Shown one piece after another: positions 1 through 8,941 of a DNA stretch of 12,132 nucleotides. The notes beneath the pieces are model-generated. The model searched no databases. It saw only the letters and a program-made list of their open reading frames with translations, and had not been told where the DNA came from. The translations under genes and the position numbers were made by a program. This stretch comes from CAYUXF01 sp964448755 (lineage in GTDB: Bacteria; Margulisbacteria; Termititenacia; Termititenacales; CAYUXF01): contig CAYUXF010000047.1 in NCBI GenBank assembly GCA_964448755.1, forward strand, positions 1 to 12,132. Direction: 5' to 3'. The number at the start of each line of letters is the position of its first letter. The first letter of the stretch is position 1.

Positions 1-1101
1 TTAAACATTGAACTTAAATAAGACCACGTCACCGTCTTGAAAAACGTATTCTTTGCCCTCTTGGCGGACTTTTCCTTTTTCGCGCGCTTCAGCTAAAGAA
101 AAAAATTTAATGAGATCCTCATAGGCAATGACATCCGCTTTAATAAAGCCGCGCTCAAAGTCGGTGTGAATAACACCTGCCGCCTGCGGCGCTTTAAAGC
201 CTTTTTTAATAGTCCAGGCCCGCGTCTCTTTTTCGCCCGAGGTCAAATAAGTAATTAGGTTCAATAATTTATAAGAGGCTTTGGCCAAACGATCTAAGCC
301 GGATTCTTTTAAACCGTATTCTGCCAAAAGTTCCTGCCGCTCCTCTGGTGAAAGCTGGACAAGTTCCGCCTCTATTTTGGTTGAAATAATGACCATCTCT
401 GCCCCTTCGGCATCAGCGATCTCTTTAACCTGTTTAATAGCGGGATCATTTTCCCCCGCGGCAATTTGTTCTTCTGAAATATTGGCAACATAGAGGACCG
501 GTTTTTCGGTCAAAAACTGGATGTCTTTTTTTATTTCACGCTCTTTTTCATCGAGATCGAGCGACCGCACTGGCAATCCTTTTGATAAGTGATCTTTTAT
601 TTTTGTAAAAACTTCTTGTCTTTTAACATCTTCCGGACGTCCCGATTTCGCTTTTTTTGCCAGATCAGCTTCTCTTTTTTCAGCGGTGGCCAGGTCGGCA
701 TAAACCAATTCCAGATTGATCGTCTCAATATCGCGCTTCGGGTTAATATTGCCGTCCACGTGGACAACATTGTGGTCCTCAAAACAACGGACAACATGGG
801 CAATAGCATTGACCTCACGAATATTAGCCAAAAACTGATTCCCCAGCCCTTCGCCTTTGGAGGCCCCTTTAACTAAACCGGCAATATCAACCATCTCAAT
901 AGCTGCGGGGATGATCTTTTCGGTCTGGTGCATTTTAGCCAGTACCTGCAGGCGCTCATCGGGGACTTCTAAAATACCAACATTAGGGTCGATAGTACAA
1001 AACGGGTAGTTAGAAGCTTCCGCTCCGGCATTGGTAACCGCATTAAAAAGTGTTGATTTGCCGACATTCGGTAAGCCGACGATCCCTATTGAATAACCCA
1101 T
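1..1101 (-). CDS. ychF: YchF/OLA1-family redox- and ribosome-associated ATPase
   Basis: Complete 366-residue protein, the usual YchF length (about 363). The P-loop GLPNVGKS lies at residues 9-16, the G3 motif DIAG at 72-75, and a C-terminal TGS domain at about 283-365. The G4 position reads NISE (207-210) instead of NKxD; this NxxE form is the family hallmark and goes with preference for ATP over GTP. Family members are cytosolic, bind ribosomes and are linked to stress and translation control rather than to replication. The ATG directly abuts the gyrA stop (TAAATG, no gap), with a GAGG ribosome-binding site inside the end of gyrA, so translation is probably coupled to gyrA and the gene is the last visible member of the gyrase unit. 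Its TAA stop occupies the first three bases of the window. Nothing looks truncated or unusual. Confidence 0.96.
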   Translation of the reverse strand: MGYSIGIVGLPNVGKSTLFNAVTNAGAEASNYPFCTIDPNVGILEVPDERLQVLAKMHQTEKIIPAAIEMVDIAGLVKGASKGEGLGNQFLANIREVNAIAHVVRCFEDHNVVHVDGNINPKRDIETINLELVYADLATAEKREADLAKKAKSGRPEDVKRQEVFTKIKDHLSKGLPVRSLDLDEKEREIKKDIQFLTEKPVLYVANISEEQIAAGENDPAIKQVKEIADAEGAEMVIISTKIEAELVQLSPEERQELLAEYGLKESGLDRLAKASYKLLNLITYLTSGEKETRAWTIKKGFKAPQAAGVIHTDFERGFIKADVIAYEDLIKFFSLAEAREKGKVRQEGKEYVFQDGDVVLFKFNV

Positions 1102-3621
1102 TTAATCCTCAGCTGCCGTTTCTGCTGTTGGCTCTTCTGTTGCAGCGGCTGTTGTTTCTGCTTCGTCGATCTTTTTAATAACAGCTAGATCGGCAACATT
1201 TTCACCAGCCACCAGTTTAACTAAGCGGACACCTTTGGCGGCGCGCCCTTGCGTTGAAATATCTTTGACTTTTTGTCTAATGATAGTTCCGCCGGAAGAG
1301 ACCAATATGGTTGTGTCGTCTTTATCGACAATGCGCATTTTGACCATTTCATCGCCATCGCGCAATGCTAAGCAGCGGACACCTTTGCCGCCACGTCCCT
1401 GACAGCGGTATTCACCCACATCTGTCAGTTTGCCATATCCTTGTTTGGAAACCAGTAAGGCGTGTTTTTTATCATCTTCCTCGGCTAAAACATCCATGGA
1501 AACAACATAATCGCCATTAGCCAGGTTCATACCGCGAACCCCGCGGGTTGCTCTTCCCATGGCTCTGACATCATCTTCGCTAAAGCGGATCAATAAACCG
1601 CTGGCGGTCGTCATCATAACATCATTATTCCCTTTGGAGCGCTGGGCCCAATCCAGCGAATCTCCTTCATCGAGATTAATAGCAATAATACCGGTCCGGC
1701 GCATATTTTCAAATTCGGTCAGTTCAGTTTTTTTAACCACGCCGTTTTTCGTCGCCATCATAATATACTGCCCTTTGGCGTTAAAGTCAGAAACCTCCAG
1801 CGTCGCTGTGATCTTCTCATTCTCTTCCATCTGGACAAAGTTGGCTATCGATTGACCTTTACTGATCCGCGTAGCATCTGGCAATTCATAAACTTTTACT
1901 TTATAGGCTTTACCTAAATTAGTAAAAATAACCATGTAGCTGTGTGTAGATGTGCTAAAAATAGAGTCTATTTCATCTTCGTCGCGGGTCTCCATGCCTG
2001 CTACACCGCGGCCGCCGCGCATTTGGGTTTTAAACATACCGACAGGCATTCTCTTGATAAAGCCCTGTCTGGTAATTAAAACAACCACATCTTCCTTCGG
2101 TATCAAATCTTCTATTTCTACATTCTCTATGCTGGAAATTATGCGTGAGCGTCTGGCATCGCCATATTTTGCTTTCATTTCCAAAAGTTCTTCTTTAATG
2201 ATAGTCATCACGCGTTCTTTTTTAGATAAAATATCCTGATAATCGGCAATTTGCGCTAAAACTTCCTGATATTCCTGGCGCAGTTTGTCGGTTTCCAGGC
2301 CGGTCAGTTTCTGCAGGCGCATATCTAAAATAGCCTGTGCCTGTATTTCCGAAAGCTTAAATCTGGTCATCAGCTGTTCTTTAGCTGTAGCGGTATCTTT
2401 GGCCTTTTTGATCAGCTCAATAATTTCATCTATATTATCCAGTGCTATTACCAGGCCCGCTAAAATATGTTCGCGTTCTTTAGCTTTTTTCAATAAGAAC
2501 TGTGTTCTTCTGGTGACAACTTCTACACGGTGTTTAATAAATTCTGTTAACGTCTCTTTTAAGTTTAATACTTTAGGAACACCATTAACCAGAGCCAAAT
2601 TAATAATACCGAAATTATCTTGCAGCTGGGTATGTTTATAAAGTTGATTGAGGACAACTTTTGGCGAAGCTCCTTTTTTCAGCTCAATATAGATGCGCAT
2701 ACCCTGTTTACCAGACTCGTCGCGCAGATCGCTAATATTCTGTAATTTTTTATCTTTAACTAGATCGGCTATTTTGATAATTAAATTGGCTTTATTCACC
2801 TGGTAGGGCAGTTCCGTAACAATTAGGCACTCCCGGTCTTTTTTATGGGGTGCCGGCTCTACACTAATTTGCGCCCGAACAGTAATTGAACCGCGTCCTG
2901 TTTCAAAAGCAGAACGAATACCATCTGTGCCGCAAATATTGGCCCCAGTCGGAAAATCCGGTCCTTTGATATGCTGCATTAATTCCGGAATGGTTGTTTC
3001 CGGGTTATCAATTAAAGTTGTTAGTCCGTCACAAACTTCAGAGAGATTATGCGGCGGAATATTGGTTGCCATACCGACAGCAATACCGGTAGACCCGTTA
3101 ATTAACAAGTTCGGCAGTTTGGCCGGCAGAACTATCGGCTCTTCTAAAGACTCGTCAAAGTTCGGCATAAAATTAACGGTTTCTTTTTCTATATCAGCCA
3201 TCATTTCTGAGGCCATTTTGTCCAGACGGGCTTCAGTGTAACGCATGGCCGCCGCGCTATCGCCGTCTACCGAACCAAAGTTACCCTGACCGTCAATGAA
3301 CGGATACCGCATAGAAAAGTCCTGCGCTAATCTGACCATGGCATCGTAAACTGAAGCGTCGCCATGTGGATGGTATTTACCGAGCACGTCACCGACGACG
3401 CGCGCCGATTTTCTAAAAGCTTTACCCGCGACCATCCCCTGTTCATTCATTGAAAAAAGGATGCGGCGGTGAACCGGTTTTAAACCGTCACGAACATCGG
3501 GCAGGGCTCTGCCGACAATAACCGACATCGCGTAATTAATATACGACGTCCGCATTTCATCTTCTATTTCCAGCTTTTTAATATTGCCGCCCGGCGTTAA
3601 TATTTTTTCTTGATCTGTCAT
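1102..3621 (-). CDS. gyrA: DNA gyrase subunit A
   Basis: Full-length 839-residue GyrA, the subunit that breaks and rejoins DNA in the A2B2 enzyme that introduces negative supercoils. The catalytic tyrosine is Y128, in [10 protein letters not shown], next to R127. The quinolone-resistance region starts at HPHGD (84-88); the residue equivalent to E. coli Ser83 is Ala89, while the Asp87 equivalent is kept as D93. The C-terminal beta-pinwheel begins near residue 505 and carries a GyrA box QMRGGRG at 533-539 (family QRRGGKG), which marks gyrase rather than topoisomerase IV. Related motifs QGRGGKG (741-747) and QGRAAKG (791-797) occur in later blades. The last about 20 residues form an acidic, Ala/Thr/Glu-rich tail. 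The ATG has an AGGAGAG ribosome-binding site (3625-3631) in the 21-bp gap after gyrB, so gyrB and gyrA are co-transcribed and can be made in equal amounts. Confidence 0.98.
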   Translation of the reverse strand: MTDQEKILTPGGNIKKLEIEDEMRTSYINYAMSVIVGRALPDVRDGLKPVHRRILFSMNEQGMVAGKAFRKSARVVGDVLGKYHPHGDASVYDAMVRLAQDFSMRYPFIDGQGNFGSVDGDSAAAMRYTEARLDKMASEMMADIEKETVNFMPNFDESLEEPIVLPAKLPNLLINGSTGIAVGMATNIPPHNLSEVCDGLTTLIDNPETTIPELMQHIKGPDFPTGANICGTDGIRSAFETGRGSITVRAQISVEPAPHKKDRECLIVTELPYQVNKANLIIKIADLVKDKKLQNISDLRDESGKQGMRIYIELKKGASPKVVLNQLYKHTQLQDNFGIINLALVNGVPKVLNLKETLTEFIKHRVEVVTRRTQFLLKKAKEREHILAGLVIALDNIDEIIELIKKAKDTATAKEQLMTRFKLSEIQAQAILDMRLQKLTGLETDKLRQEYQEVLAQIADYQDILSKKERVMTIIKEELLEMKAKYGDARRSRIISSIENVEIEDLIPKEDVVVLITRQGFIKRMPVGMFKTQMRGGRGVAGMETRDEDEIDSIFSTSTHSYMVIFTNLGKAYKVKVYELPDATRISKGQSIANFVQMEENEKITATLEVSDFNAKGQYIMMATKNGVVKKTELTEFENMRRTGIIAINLDEGDSLDWAQRSKGNNDVMMTTASGLLIRFSEDDVRAMGRATRGVRGMNLANGDYVVSMDVLAEEDDKKHALLVSKQGYGKLTDVGEYRCQGRGGKGVRCLALRDGDEMVKMRIVDKDDTTILVSSGGTIIRQKVKDISTQGRAAKGVRLVKLVAGENVADLAVIKKIDEAETTAAATEEPTAETAAED

Positions 3622-3642
3622 GTTCTCTCCTGTTTCCTTTCC

Positions 3643-5637
3643 TTAAATATCCAGCCACTTAACCGCTTTGGCGTGTTTTTCAATAAAGTTTTTACGCGGC
3701 TCTACTTCGCTGCCCATTAAAACAGTAAAGATCTCATCGGCCCGTGCCGCGTCCGATAACGTTACCTGTAAAAGCGTTCTAGTTGCCGGATCCATCGTTG
3801 TTGACCAAAGCTGTTCCGGGTTCATTTCACCGAGACCTTTGTAGCGCTGGATCATTAAACCATCTTCGCCGCCAAACTCTTTAACCACTTTGTCTTTTTC
3901 TTCGTCTGAATAAACATATTTCTGTGTTTTATTCTTTTTAATTAAATAAAGTGGCGGCTGGGCAATATAGAGACAGCCCGCTTCGATAACTTTTTTAGCA
4001 TAACGATAAAAAAACGTCAGCAACAATGTTCGGATATGCGCGCCGTCAACGTCAGCATCGGTCATGATAATGATCCGGTGATACCGCAAAAACTGTAAAA
4101 TGCGTTCTTTTTCCGCATCATTTAACACTTCACCAGCGGCAGTTTCATCTTCATCTTCTTCTTTTTCGGAAAGCTTTTCAATAACATTGGGTCCAATTGC
4201 CGTGATCATATTCTTAAGTTCTTGATTCTGTAAAATTTTATCTATCCGCGCTTTCTCAACGTTCAAGACCTTACCACGCAACGGTAAAATAGCCTGAAAA
4301 TTTCTATCGCGTCCCTGTTTAGCAGAACCACCGGCCGAATCACCCTCAACGATATACATTTCACATTGTGAAGCGTCGCGACTGGAACAGTCGGCCAGCT
4401 TGCCGGGCAAAGTAGTACTGTCTAGTGCGGTTTTTCTTCTGGCTAACTCTTGGGCCTGTCTGGTAGCGTTACGCACCCGCAATGCCGTCAAACATTTGTT
4501 GACTATGGCACGGCCAACCGCCGGATTTACTTCCAGGGCATCGGAAAGTCCTTCGTCAACTACACTGTCAACTATACCTTTCACTTCACTATTGCCGAGT
4601 TTGGACTTGGTCTGTCCTTCAAACTGTGGCTCAGGAACCTTAACCGAAACTATTACGGTCAAACCTTCACGAACATCCGTGCCGCTAAAGACTTCGTCTT
4701 TTTTCTTGATCAAATCATATTTTTTTGCAAAGTTATTAATAGATCTCGTTAGCGCAGTGCGAAAACCGGAAAGATGTGTACCGCCCTCTCTGGTCCTAAT
4801 AGCGTTAACAAAAGAGAGCACAGTTTCGTCATAATGATCTTTACTGTAATGGAGCGCCACTTCTACTTCAATATTATCGCGCTCTTTGCTAATGTAAATT
4901 GGATCTTTAAAGAGCGCTTCTTTGTTTTCATCGAGATGTTTAACATACTCAATGATACCGCCAGAAAAAACATATGTCTCTTCTTGGATCTCTTTATCGC
5001 GCTCATCTCTCAGCCTTATTTTTAACCCTTTATTTAAATAGGCCATTTCTCTGAATCTAGTCGAGAGAATATCAAAGTCAAAAATAGTCGTTTCAAAAAT
5101 TGAACTATCGGGATAAAACGTTACGGTTGTCCCGGTATCTTTTTGGTTTTTGTCATCCTGCAGGTCACCCTCTCTTTTATCCGGTTTACCTTTTTGGTAA
5201 GAATTGGTGTATATTTTTTTATCTCTTCTGACCTCTACTATAAATTTTTCGGAAAGAGCATTAACTACCGAAGCGCCGACGCCGTGCAAACCGCCGGAAA
5301 CTTTATAAGTTCCTTTGTCAAACTTACCGCCGGCATGCAGTGTTGTTAAAACTACTTCTACAGCTGGAATACCTGCTTTTTCATGACGAGAAATAGGAAT
5401 ACCTCTGCCGTTATCACTGACCTTACAAGAGCCGTCTTTACAAATAGTAACCTCTATTTCATTACAATAGCCGGCCAATGCTTCGTCTACGGAATTATCC
5501 ACTATTTCATAAACCAAGTGGTGTAAACCGTATTTATCGGTCGAGCCGATATACATACCCGGTCTTTGCCGAACCGCCTCTAAACCTTCCAGTATCTTAA
5601 TACTGGACGCGTCATATGAATGTTCTTTTTGTGTCAC
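3643..5637 (-). CDS. gyrB: DNA gyrase subunit B
   Basis: Full-length 664-residue GyrB, close to the short (Bacillus-like) form and lacking the large insert of E. coli GyrB. The N-terminal GHKL ATPase has the catalytic Glu44 and Mg-binding Asn48 in YEIVDNSVDE, Asp75 in VSDNGRGIP, and the lid GGLHGVG at 115-121. The transducer holds the QTK loop at 342-344. The TOPRIM domain shows EGDSAGG (431-437) and DADVDG (527-532), the metal-binding residues of the cleavage site. A short acidic stretch (about 491-499, EKEEDEDET) sits inside TOPRIM and is probably a surface loop. The C-terminus around QRYKGLGEMNPEQLW is typical. The start is GTG, chosen because AGGAG (5646-5650) lies 8 bp upstream and the next residues fit the family start. 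The gene lies 128 bp after the DUF721 gene, so it may also have its own promoter. Confidence 0.98.
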   Translation of the reverse strand: MTQKEHSYDASSIKILEGLEAVRQRPGMYIGSTDKYGLHHLVYEIVDNSVDEALAGYCNEIEVTICKDGSCKVSDNGRGIPISRHEKAGIPAVEVVLTTLHAGGKFDKGTYKVSGGLHGVGASVVNALSEKFIVEVRRDKKIYTNSYQKGKPDKREGDLQDDKNQKDTGTTVTFYPDSSIFETTIFDFDILSTRFREMAYLNKGLKIRLRDERDKEIQEETYVFSGGIIEYVKHLDENKEALFKDPIYISKERDNIEVEVALHYSKDHYDETVLSFVNAIRTREGGTHLSGFRTALTRSINNFAKKYDLIKKKDEVFSGTDVREGLTVIVSVKVPEPQFEGQTKSKLGNSEVKGIVDSVVDEGLSDALEVNPAVGRAIVNKCLTALRVRNATRQAQELARRKTALDSTTLPGKLADCSSRDASQCEMYIVEGDSAGGSAKQGRDRNFQAILPLRGKVLNVEKARIDKILQNQELKNMITAIGPNVIEKLSEKEEDEDETAAGEVLNDAEKERILQFLRYHRIIIMTDADVDGAHIRTLLLTFFYRYAKKVIEAGCLYIAQPPLYLIKKNKTQKYVYSDEEKDKVVKEFGGEDGLMIQRYKGLGEMNPEQLWSTTMDPATRTLLQVTLSDAARADEIFTVLMGSEVEPRKNFIEKHAKAVKWLDI

Positions 5638-5765
5638 CTAATTATCTCCTGTATAAAAATTTTTCAGAAAAATCTGAATTTACCAAACTAATCTTAACGC
5701 GAAATTAAGATCTTTAAAGAAAGCCCCCTTTAATTCATAGCCCAAAAATGGACCGCTATATTGTA
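5638..5765 (-). promoter_or_regulatory. gyrB leader with inverted repeats and possible promoter
   Basis: This is the only sizeable gap in the recF-to-ychF block. On the minus strand a perfect TATAAT (5765-5770) overlaps the stop of the upstream gene, but no good -35 lies at the right distance, so promoter activity is only possible. Downstream are several symmetric elements: ATCTTAA-N7-TTAAGAT (5691-5711), the palindrome TCTTTAAAGA (5711-5720), and TTCAGA-AAAA-TCTGAA (5663-5678) about 13 bp before the gyrB ribosome-binding site AGGAG (5646-5650). gyr promoters are often supercoiling-sensitive, so a regulatory role is plausible, but that is inference. Confidence 0.35.
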
Positions 5766-6629
5766 TTATAAAAAGACCTTTTTATAAAGTTTTTTTCCTA
5801 AAAATTCTTCCAAAATAGCTTCTGTTATCTCCATGGGCGGCAGCCCGGAACGCAGCATGGCATATTGTAAGATAGTTTTTTTGATAAATTCACGGTTTTT
5901 TAATGTCAGTTCTTGGCTTGGTAAATATTTGGCATTTTTTATGACATCTTCCGCTTTTTTTATTAGATCTTCCTTAACCTGATGGTACTGCTCTTCGCTG
6001 ATCTTAAATTCCTGGCAAATATCGCGGTAACGGCTCCAGGGGACCTCTGCTAAATAGTCTTTAACCAACGTATTATCTTTTTGTTCTTTTTTATTTTCAC
6101 ATTTAATACAGGTGTTTCCGGTTCCGCGATATTTTAGTCCGCACTGCGGGCAGGTTTTTCGGTGATCTTGGACGCCTATTTTTTTGGCTTTACAAATAGC
6201 CGTAGCTAATTTTTTTTTAAGATTTTCAGCCAGAGAAATTTCCGCCAGCTCTTCTTCTATCTCTTTTATTTCCGCTAGCTGTATATTTAACGGTCTGGCT
6301 TCCGTATTTTCTGTTCCGGGCATGAATTCAGAAATAAGATTGGTTTTAATATCTTTAATAATAATACTGGCTTTTAACTTTTTAATTTTATTAATAATTT
6401 CTTGTTTAAAAAAAACTATTTGCTGGGCCCAAACCGGATTTTTGACGCCAATAAATAATACATAATTCTTATAATCCATTACCTGTGTTTGCTGCTTTAG
6501 GTCACCACTGACAATTTGCGGCCAAAGAGCTGCTATTTTATTAAAAATAACCGCTTCTTTTAACTGATGCCCTTGTTTAGCGGTTATTTTTTTTAAAATA
6601 GTTTCTATTTTTTCTGTCTCTTTTTTCAT
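5766..6629 (-). CDS. dciA: DUF721/DciA-type helicase-loader homologue with zinc ribbon and long C-terminal extension
   Basis: 287-residue protein. The first about 105 residues match the DUF721 pattern: a Trp in the ALWPQIVSG stretch (33-42), then a hydrophobic strand YVLFIGVKNPVWAQQIVFF (56-74) and a Lys-rich helix. DUF721 proteins are called DciA; they act with the replicative helicase DnaB in bacteria that lack DnaC/DnaI loaders, and the gene is often found between recF and gyrB, as here. Most DciA proteins are about 90-190 residues. This one adds an acidic helix (about 115-137), a CPQC-N10-CIKC zinc ribbon (Cys160, 163, 174, 177) and about 110 further charged, helical residues. The start lies only 3 bp after the recF stop with a weak ribosome-binding site, pointing to translational coupling. 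DUF721 membership is fairly sure; the loader role is inferred from family and context, and the extension is of unknown function. Confidence 0.8.
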   Translation of the reverse strand: MKKETEKIETILKKITAKQGHQLKEAVIFNKIAALWPQIVSGDLKQQTQVMDYKNYVLFIGVKNPVWAQQIVFFKQEIINKIKKLKASIIIKDIKTNLISEFMPGTENTEARPLNIQLAEIKEIEEELAEISLAENLKKKLATAICKAKKIGVQDHRKTCPQCGLKYRGTGNTCIKCENKKEQKDNTLVKDYLAEVPWSRYRDICQEFKISEEQYHQVKEDLIKKAEDVIKNAKYLPSQELTLKNREFIKKTILQYAMLRSGLPPMEITEAILEEFLGKKLYKKVFL

Positions 6630-6632
6630 AAT

Positions 6633-7703
6633 TTAACTCTTTGTTATTTCGATGATCTGCATTTTTTCCAGCACATCAGGAGCAAAACGGTTTGTATCGG
6701 TAACTGTAAATAATTTCTGACTATCAGTTAAAATTTCTCTTAATAAATTATTAAATCTTTTCAGATCCAGCTCTAGTAAAACATCATCAATCAGTAAGAT
6801 CGGTGGATCCTGTAAAATTTCTTTTTTAATTCTGGCTTCCGCTATTTTTAAACAAACCGAAAATAGCCTTTGCTGCCCCTGTGAACTATACTCAGCCAAC
6901 TCTAACCCGCCGCTCTTTATTTTAATGTCATCGCGGTGGATACCTAAACAGGTGTAGCCGTTTATTATATCATCTGTTAAAGAATCTTTAAGTAATTTAA
7001 GGTCCTGTTCAAAAGTGCCGCTCAGATCTGTCTTATAAATAAATTTAATTTCTTCATTAAAACCAATTTTTTGATAAAGCTCTGCTGTATATTGTTCTAT
7101 TTTTCTAATATACCGTTCTCGTATCGCTCTAATTTTACCGCCAAGCTCTATTAGCTGTTTATCCCAAATACTAATTAATGATCTTTCTTTATTTTGTTCT
7201 TTGATTAATTTTAAAGTTGTGTTCCGGTGCTTTAAAACTAAATTATAATTTTTTAAAGTTTCAAAATAATCTTTTTCTATTTGTGAAATTAAAATATCTA
7301 AATATTTTCTTCTGAGTTGCGGCGAACCTTTAATGATCTCTATATCACCTGGTAAAAAAATAACTGCGTTTAATACACCTAATAATTGTGAACTTTTTTC
7401 TATTAAATTATCGTCTATTTTTACAATTCTTTTGGCGTTTTTCTCCTGCCTAAAAACTATTTTTTTCTCTGAATCGCCTGTTTCTAAAATTACTGTAATA
7501 ATAAAACCTTTATGATTGTTTTTAATGCATTTATTAATTCCCCTGGCGATGCTCGATCTGGTAGAAGCAATAATATCAATAGCCTCTAGTATGGAAGTTT
7601 TTCCTGTGCCATTCTCACCTAAAATTAAATTATTATCTTTAAAATTAAAATCGGCATTATTATAATTTCTAAACGTAATTAAATTAATACTTTTAATTTT
7701 CAT
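6633..7703 (-). CDS. recF: RecF recombination mediator / SMC-like ATPase
   Basis: 356 residues, normal for RecF (about 360). It has an ABC/SMC-type head: Walker A GENGTGKT (29-36), a helical arm (about 140-215), the signature SSQGQQR (273-279) and Walker B ILLIDDVLLELD (302-313). The RecF-specific FLPGD (116-120) and the HRDD block (256-259) are present, although the latter is preceded by Ile (GIHRDD) where most RecF proteins have Pro. RecF binds DNA at single-/double-strand junctions and, with RecO and RecR, helps load RecA at gaps and stalled forks. The start follows the family opening MKIKSINLITFRNY. No strong ribosome-binding site is visible. The gene is notably more AT-rich than gyrA/gyrB. 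It is the first gene after the dnaN terminator and so heads the recF-dciA-gyrB-gyrA-ychF block. Confidence 0.96.
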   Translation of the reverse strand: MKIKSINLITFRNYNNADFNFKDNNLILGENGTGKTSILEAIDIIASTRSSIARGINKCIKNNHKGFIITVILETGDSEKKIVFRQEKNAKRIVKIDDNLIEKSSQLLGVLNAVIFLPGDIEIIKGSPQLRRKYLDILISQIEKDYFETLKNYNLVLKHRNTTLKLIKEQNKERSLISIWDKQLIELGGKIRAIRERYIRKIEQYTAELYQKIGFNEEIKFIYKTDLSGTFEQDLKLLKDSLTDDIINGYTCLGIHRDDIKIKSGGLELAEYSSQGQQRLFSVCLKIAEARIKKEILQDPPILLIDDVLLELDLKRFNNLLREILTDSQKLFTVTDTNRFAPDVLEKMQIIEITKS

Positions 7704-7713
7704 CTTTTGATAT

Positions 7714-7744
7714 TTTATAATTTTTTTCTATTTTTAGCTGTTAA
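7714..7744 (-). promoter_or_regulatory. candidate recF-operon promoter
   Basis: On the minus strand a -35-like TTAACA (7739-7744) and a -10-like TATAAA (7714-7719) are separated by 19 bp (18 bp if TTATAA at 7715-7720 is used). The site lies just past the dnaN terminator and just before recF, where a new promoter is needed if termination is efficient. The spacing is long and the region is AT-rich throughout, so chance matches are easy; this is tentative. Confidence 0.3.
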
Positions 7745-7745
7745 T

Positions 7746-7776
7746 AAAAAAGCTATCTTTTACAGATAGCTTTTTT
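7746..7776 (-). terminator. intrinsic terminator after dnaN
   Basis: A perfect 13-bp inverted repeat, AAAAAAGCTATCT / AGATAGCTTTTTT with a 5-base loop, lies 22 bp past the dnaN stop. Read on the minus strand, the stem ends in a run of six T followed by ATTAA, the form of a Rho-independent terminator. The element is nearly symmetrical, with T-rich sequence on the plus-strand side too, so it could work in both directions, but no plus-strand gene needs it. It separates dnaN from the recF-gyrase block. Confidence 0.85.
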
Positions 7777-7798
7777 ATTTTTTTAAATTAAACTTTTT

Positions 7799-8920
7799 TT
7801 AAGAAACAGTTCTAATTGGCATTAAAACGTAAGTATAGTCTTTGTTTTCTTTTGGCATAATAACACCAGGTGCCGACGGTGAATTTAAGGTAAAAACAAT
7901 ATTATCTTCATCAATATTTTTTAAAACATCCATCATTAACCTGACATTAAAAGCCACGGTAAAATCAAGTGTCCCTGTTTTTTCAACATCAACAATTTCT
8001 TGAACATTACCGATATTGGCTGTATTAGCAGAGATCATTAACTGCTCGTCTTTAGGTTCTAGTTTAATAATATTGGCATTAGAACTGGCAATAATTGAAG
8101 CACGTTCTGCCGCATCTAAAAGTTCTCTTCTGGAAATAATAACTTTAGCTTTATCGTCCTTAGGAATTACCTGTTTATAATCTGGGAACTGACCCTGGAT
8201 CAGCCTGGTTATTAAATAAACATTTTTAAATTCAAAAGCTGCTTGTTCTTTAGAGATAACTATCCGGATATCATCTTTTAATTCATCCTGTTGAATAATA
8301 CGACTGACTTCCTGTAAAGCTTTAGTTGGAATAATTACAGAAATATTATCGCTGCTGGTATTGATATCTTTTAGGACCGACTGACGCTGCGCTAAACGAA
8401 AACCATCAGTGGCAACAAATTTAATATCATTTTTACTGACTTCAACTAAAACACCATTGAGTATATGTTTAGATTCGTCTAACGATACAGCAATGATAGT
8501 TTGTTTGATCATTTCTTTTAACATATTAGCTTCAATGTTTAATATTACACCGGCATCCAGTTTATTTAACATTGGGAACTCTTCAGTGGAAAGACCTAAA
8601 ATACTAAAACGCGAACGGCCGCAGGAAATCTTAATATTATTATTATTTTCTACATCAAAAGAGACTTCACCGGCTGGTAATTTGGCAACAATACTGCTTA
8701 AAGTTTTTGCCGGCGCTAAAATAGCACCTTCTTGTGCAATATTAGCATCTATAACCAGTTCAATGCCCATTTCTAGGTCGTTGCTGGCTAATTTTAAACC
8801 TTTCTCGGTTGTCTCTATTAAAATATTACCAATGATAGGTAAGGTACTTCTAATAGCGACAGCTTTTTCTACAATTTGAATAGCTTTAGCTAGATCATCT
8901 TTTACACACTTGAATTTCAT
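7799..8920 (-). CDS. dnaN: DNA polymerase III beta subunit (sliding clamp)
   Basis: 373 residues with the family opening MKFKC and the standard ending YVLMPIR (364-370). The beta clamp is a ring-shaped dimer of three repeated domains per chain (about 1-120, 121-245, 246-373) that tethers DNA polymerase III to DNA. Recognisable conserved blocks are GRSRFSI (101-107), ATDGFRLA (170-177) and QGQFPDY (242-248). An in-frame ATG lies 21 bp upstream (at 8941), but starting there would put the ribosome-binding site GGGAGGT (8931-8937) inside the coding region; that site is correctly spaced (10 bp) for the ATG at 8920, which also matches family N-termini. The gene is separated from dnaA by a 305-bp spacer with DnaA-box-like sites and is followed by a strong terminator, so a dnaA-dnaN transcription unit is likely. 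Confidence 0.97.
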   Translation of the reverse strand: MKFKCVKDDLAKAIQIVEKAVAIRSTLPIIGNILIETTEKGLKLASNDLEMGIELVIDANIAQEGAILAPAKTLSSIVAKLPAGEVSFDVENNNNIKISCGRSRFSILGLSTEEFPMLNKLDAGVILNIEANMLKEMIKQTIIAVSLDESKHILNGVLVEVSKNDIKFVATDGFRLAQRQSVLKDINTSSDNISVIIPTKALQEVSRIIQQDELKDDIRIVISKEQAAFEFKNVYLITRLIQGQFPDYKQVIPKDDKAKVIISRRELLDAAERASIIASSNANIIKLEPKDEQLMISANTANIGNVQEIVDVEKTGTLDFTVAFNVRLMMDVLKNIDEDNIVFTLNSPSAPGVIMPKENKDYTYVLMPIRTVS

Positions 8921-8930
8921 TTTTCTACAT

Positions 8931-8937
8931 ACCTCCC
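8931..8937 (-). promoter_or_regulatory. dnaN ribosome-binding site
   Basis: GGGAGGT on the minus strand, 10 bp before the ATG at 8918-8920. It decides the dnaN start against the upstream in-frame ATG at 8939-8941. A TTAATTA-TTAG-TAATTAA inverted repeat (8941-8958) lies directly upstream and is a weak AT-only hairpin of unknown meaning. Confidence 0.75.
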
Positions 8938-8941
8938 GCAT

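Noticed and set aside
281..876. Plus-strand open frames across ychF (70 and 95 codons)
   Set aside because: They are antisense to a clear conserved gene and have no recognisable product or ribosome-binding site; reading-frame shadows.
1559..3241. Several plus-strand open frames of 95-118 codons inside gyrA
   Set aside because: Antisense shadows with low-complexity Ser/Ile/Leu-rich translations typical of reverse-frame reading.
8409..8879. 156-codon plus-strand open frame within dnaN
   Set aside because: It lies fully antisense to the beta clamp, has no family features, and its hydrophobic, Ser-rich composition comes from the opposite frame.
8921..8941. Longer dnaN start at the ATG at 8941, adding MREVCRK
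   Set aside because: It would place the good ribosome-binding site GGGAGGT inside the coding region, and the extra residues do not fit the family N-terminus.
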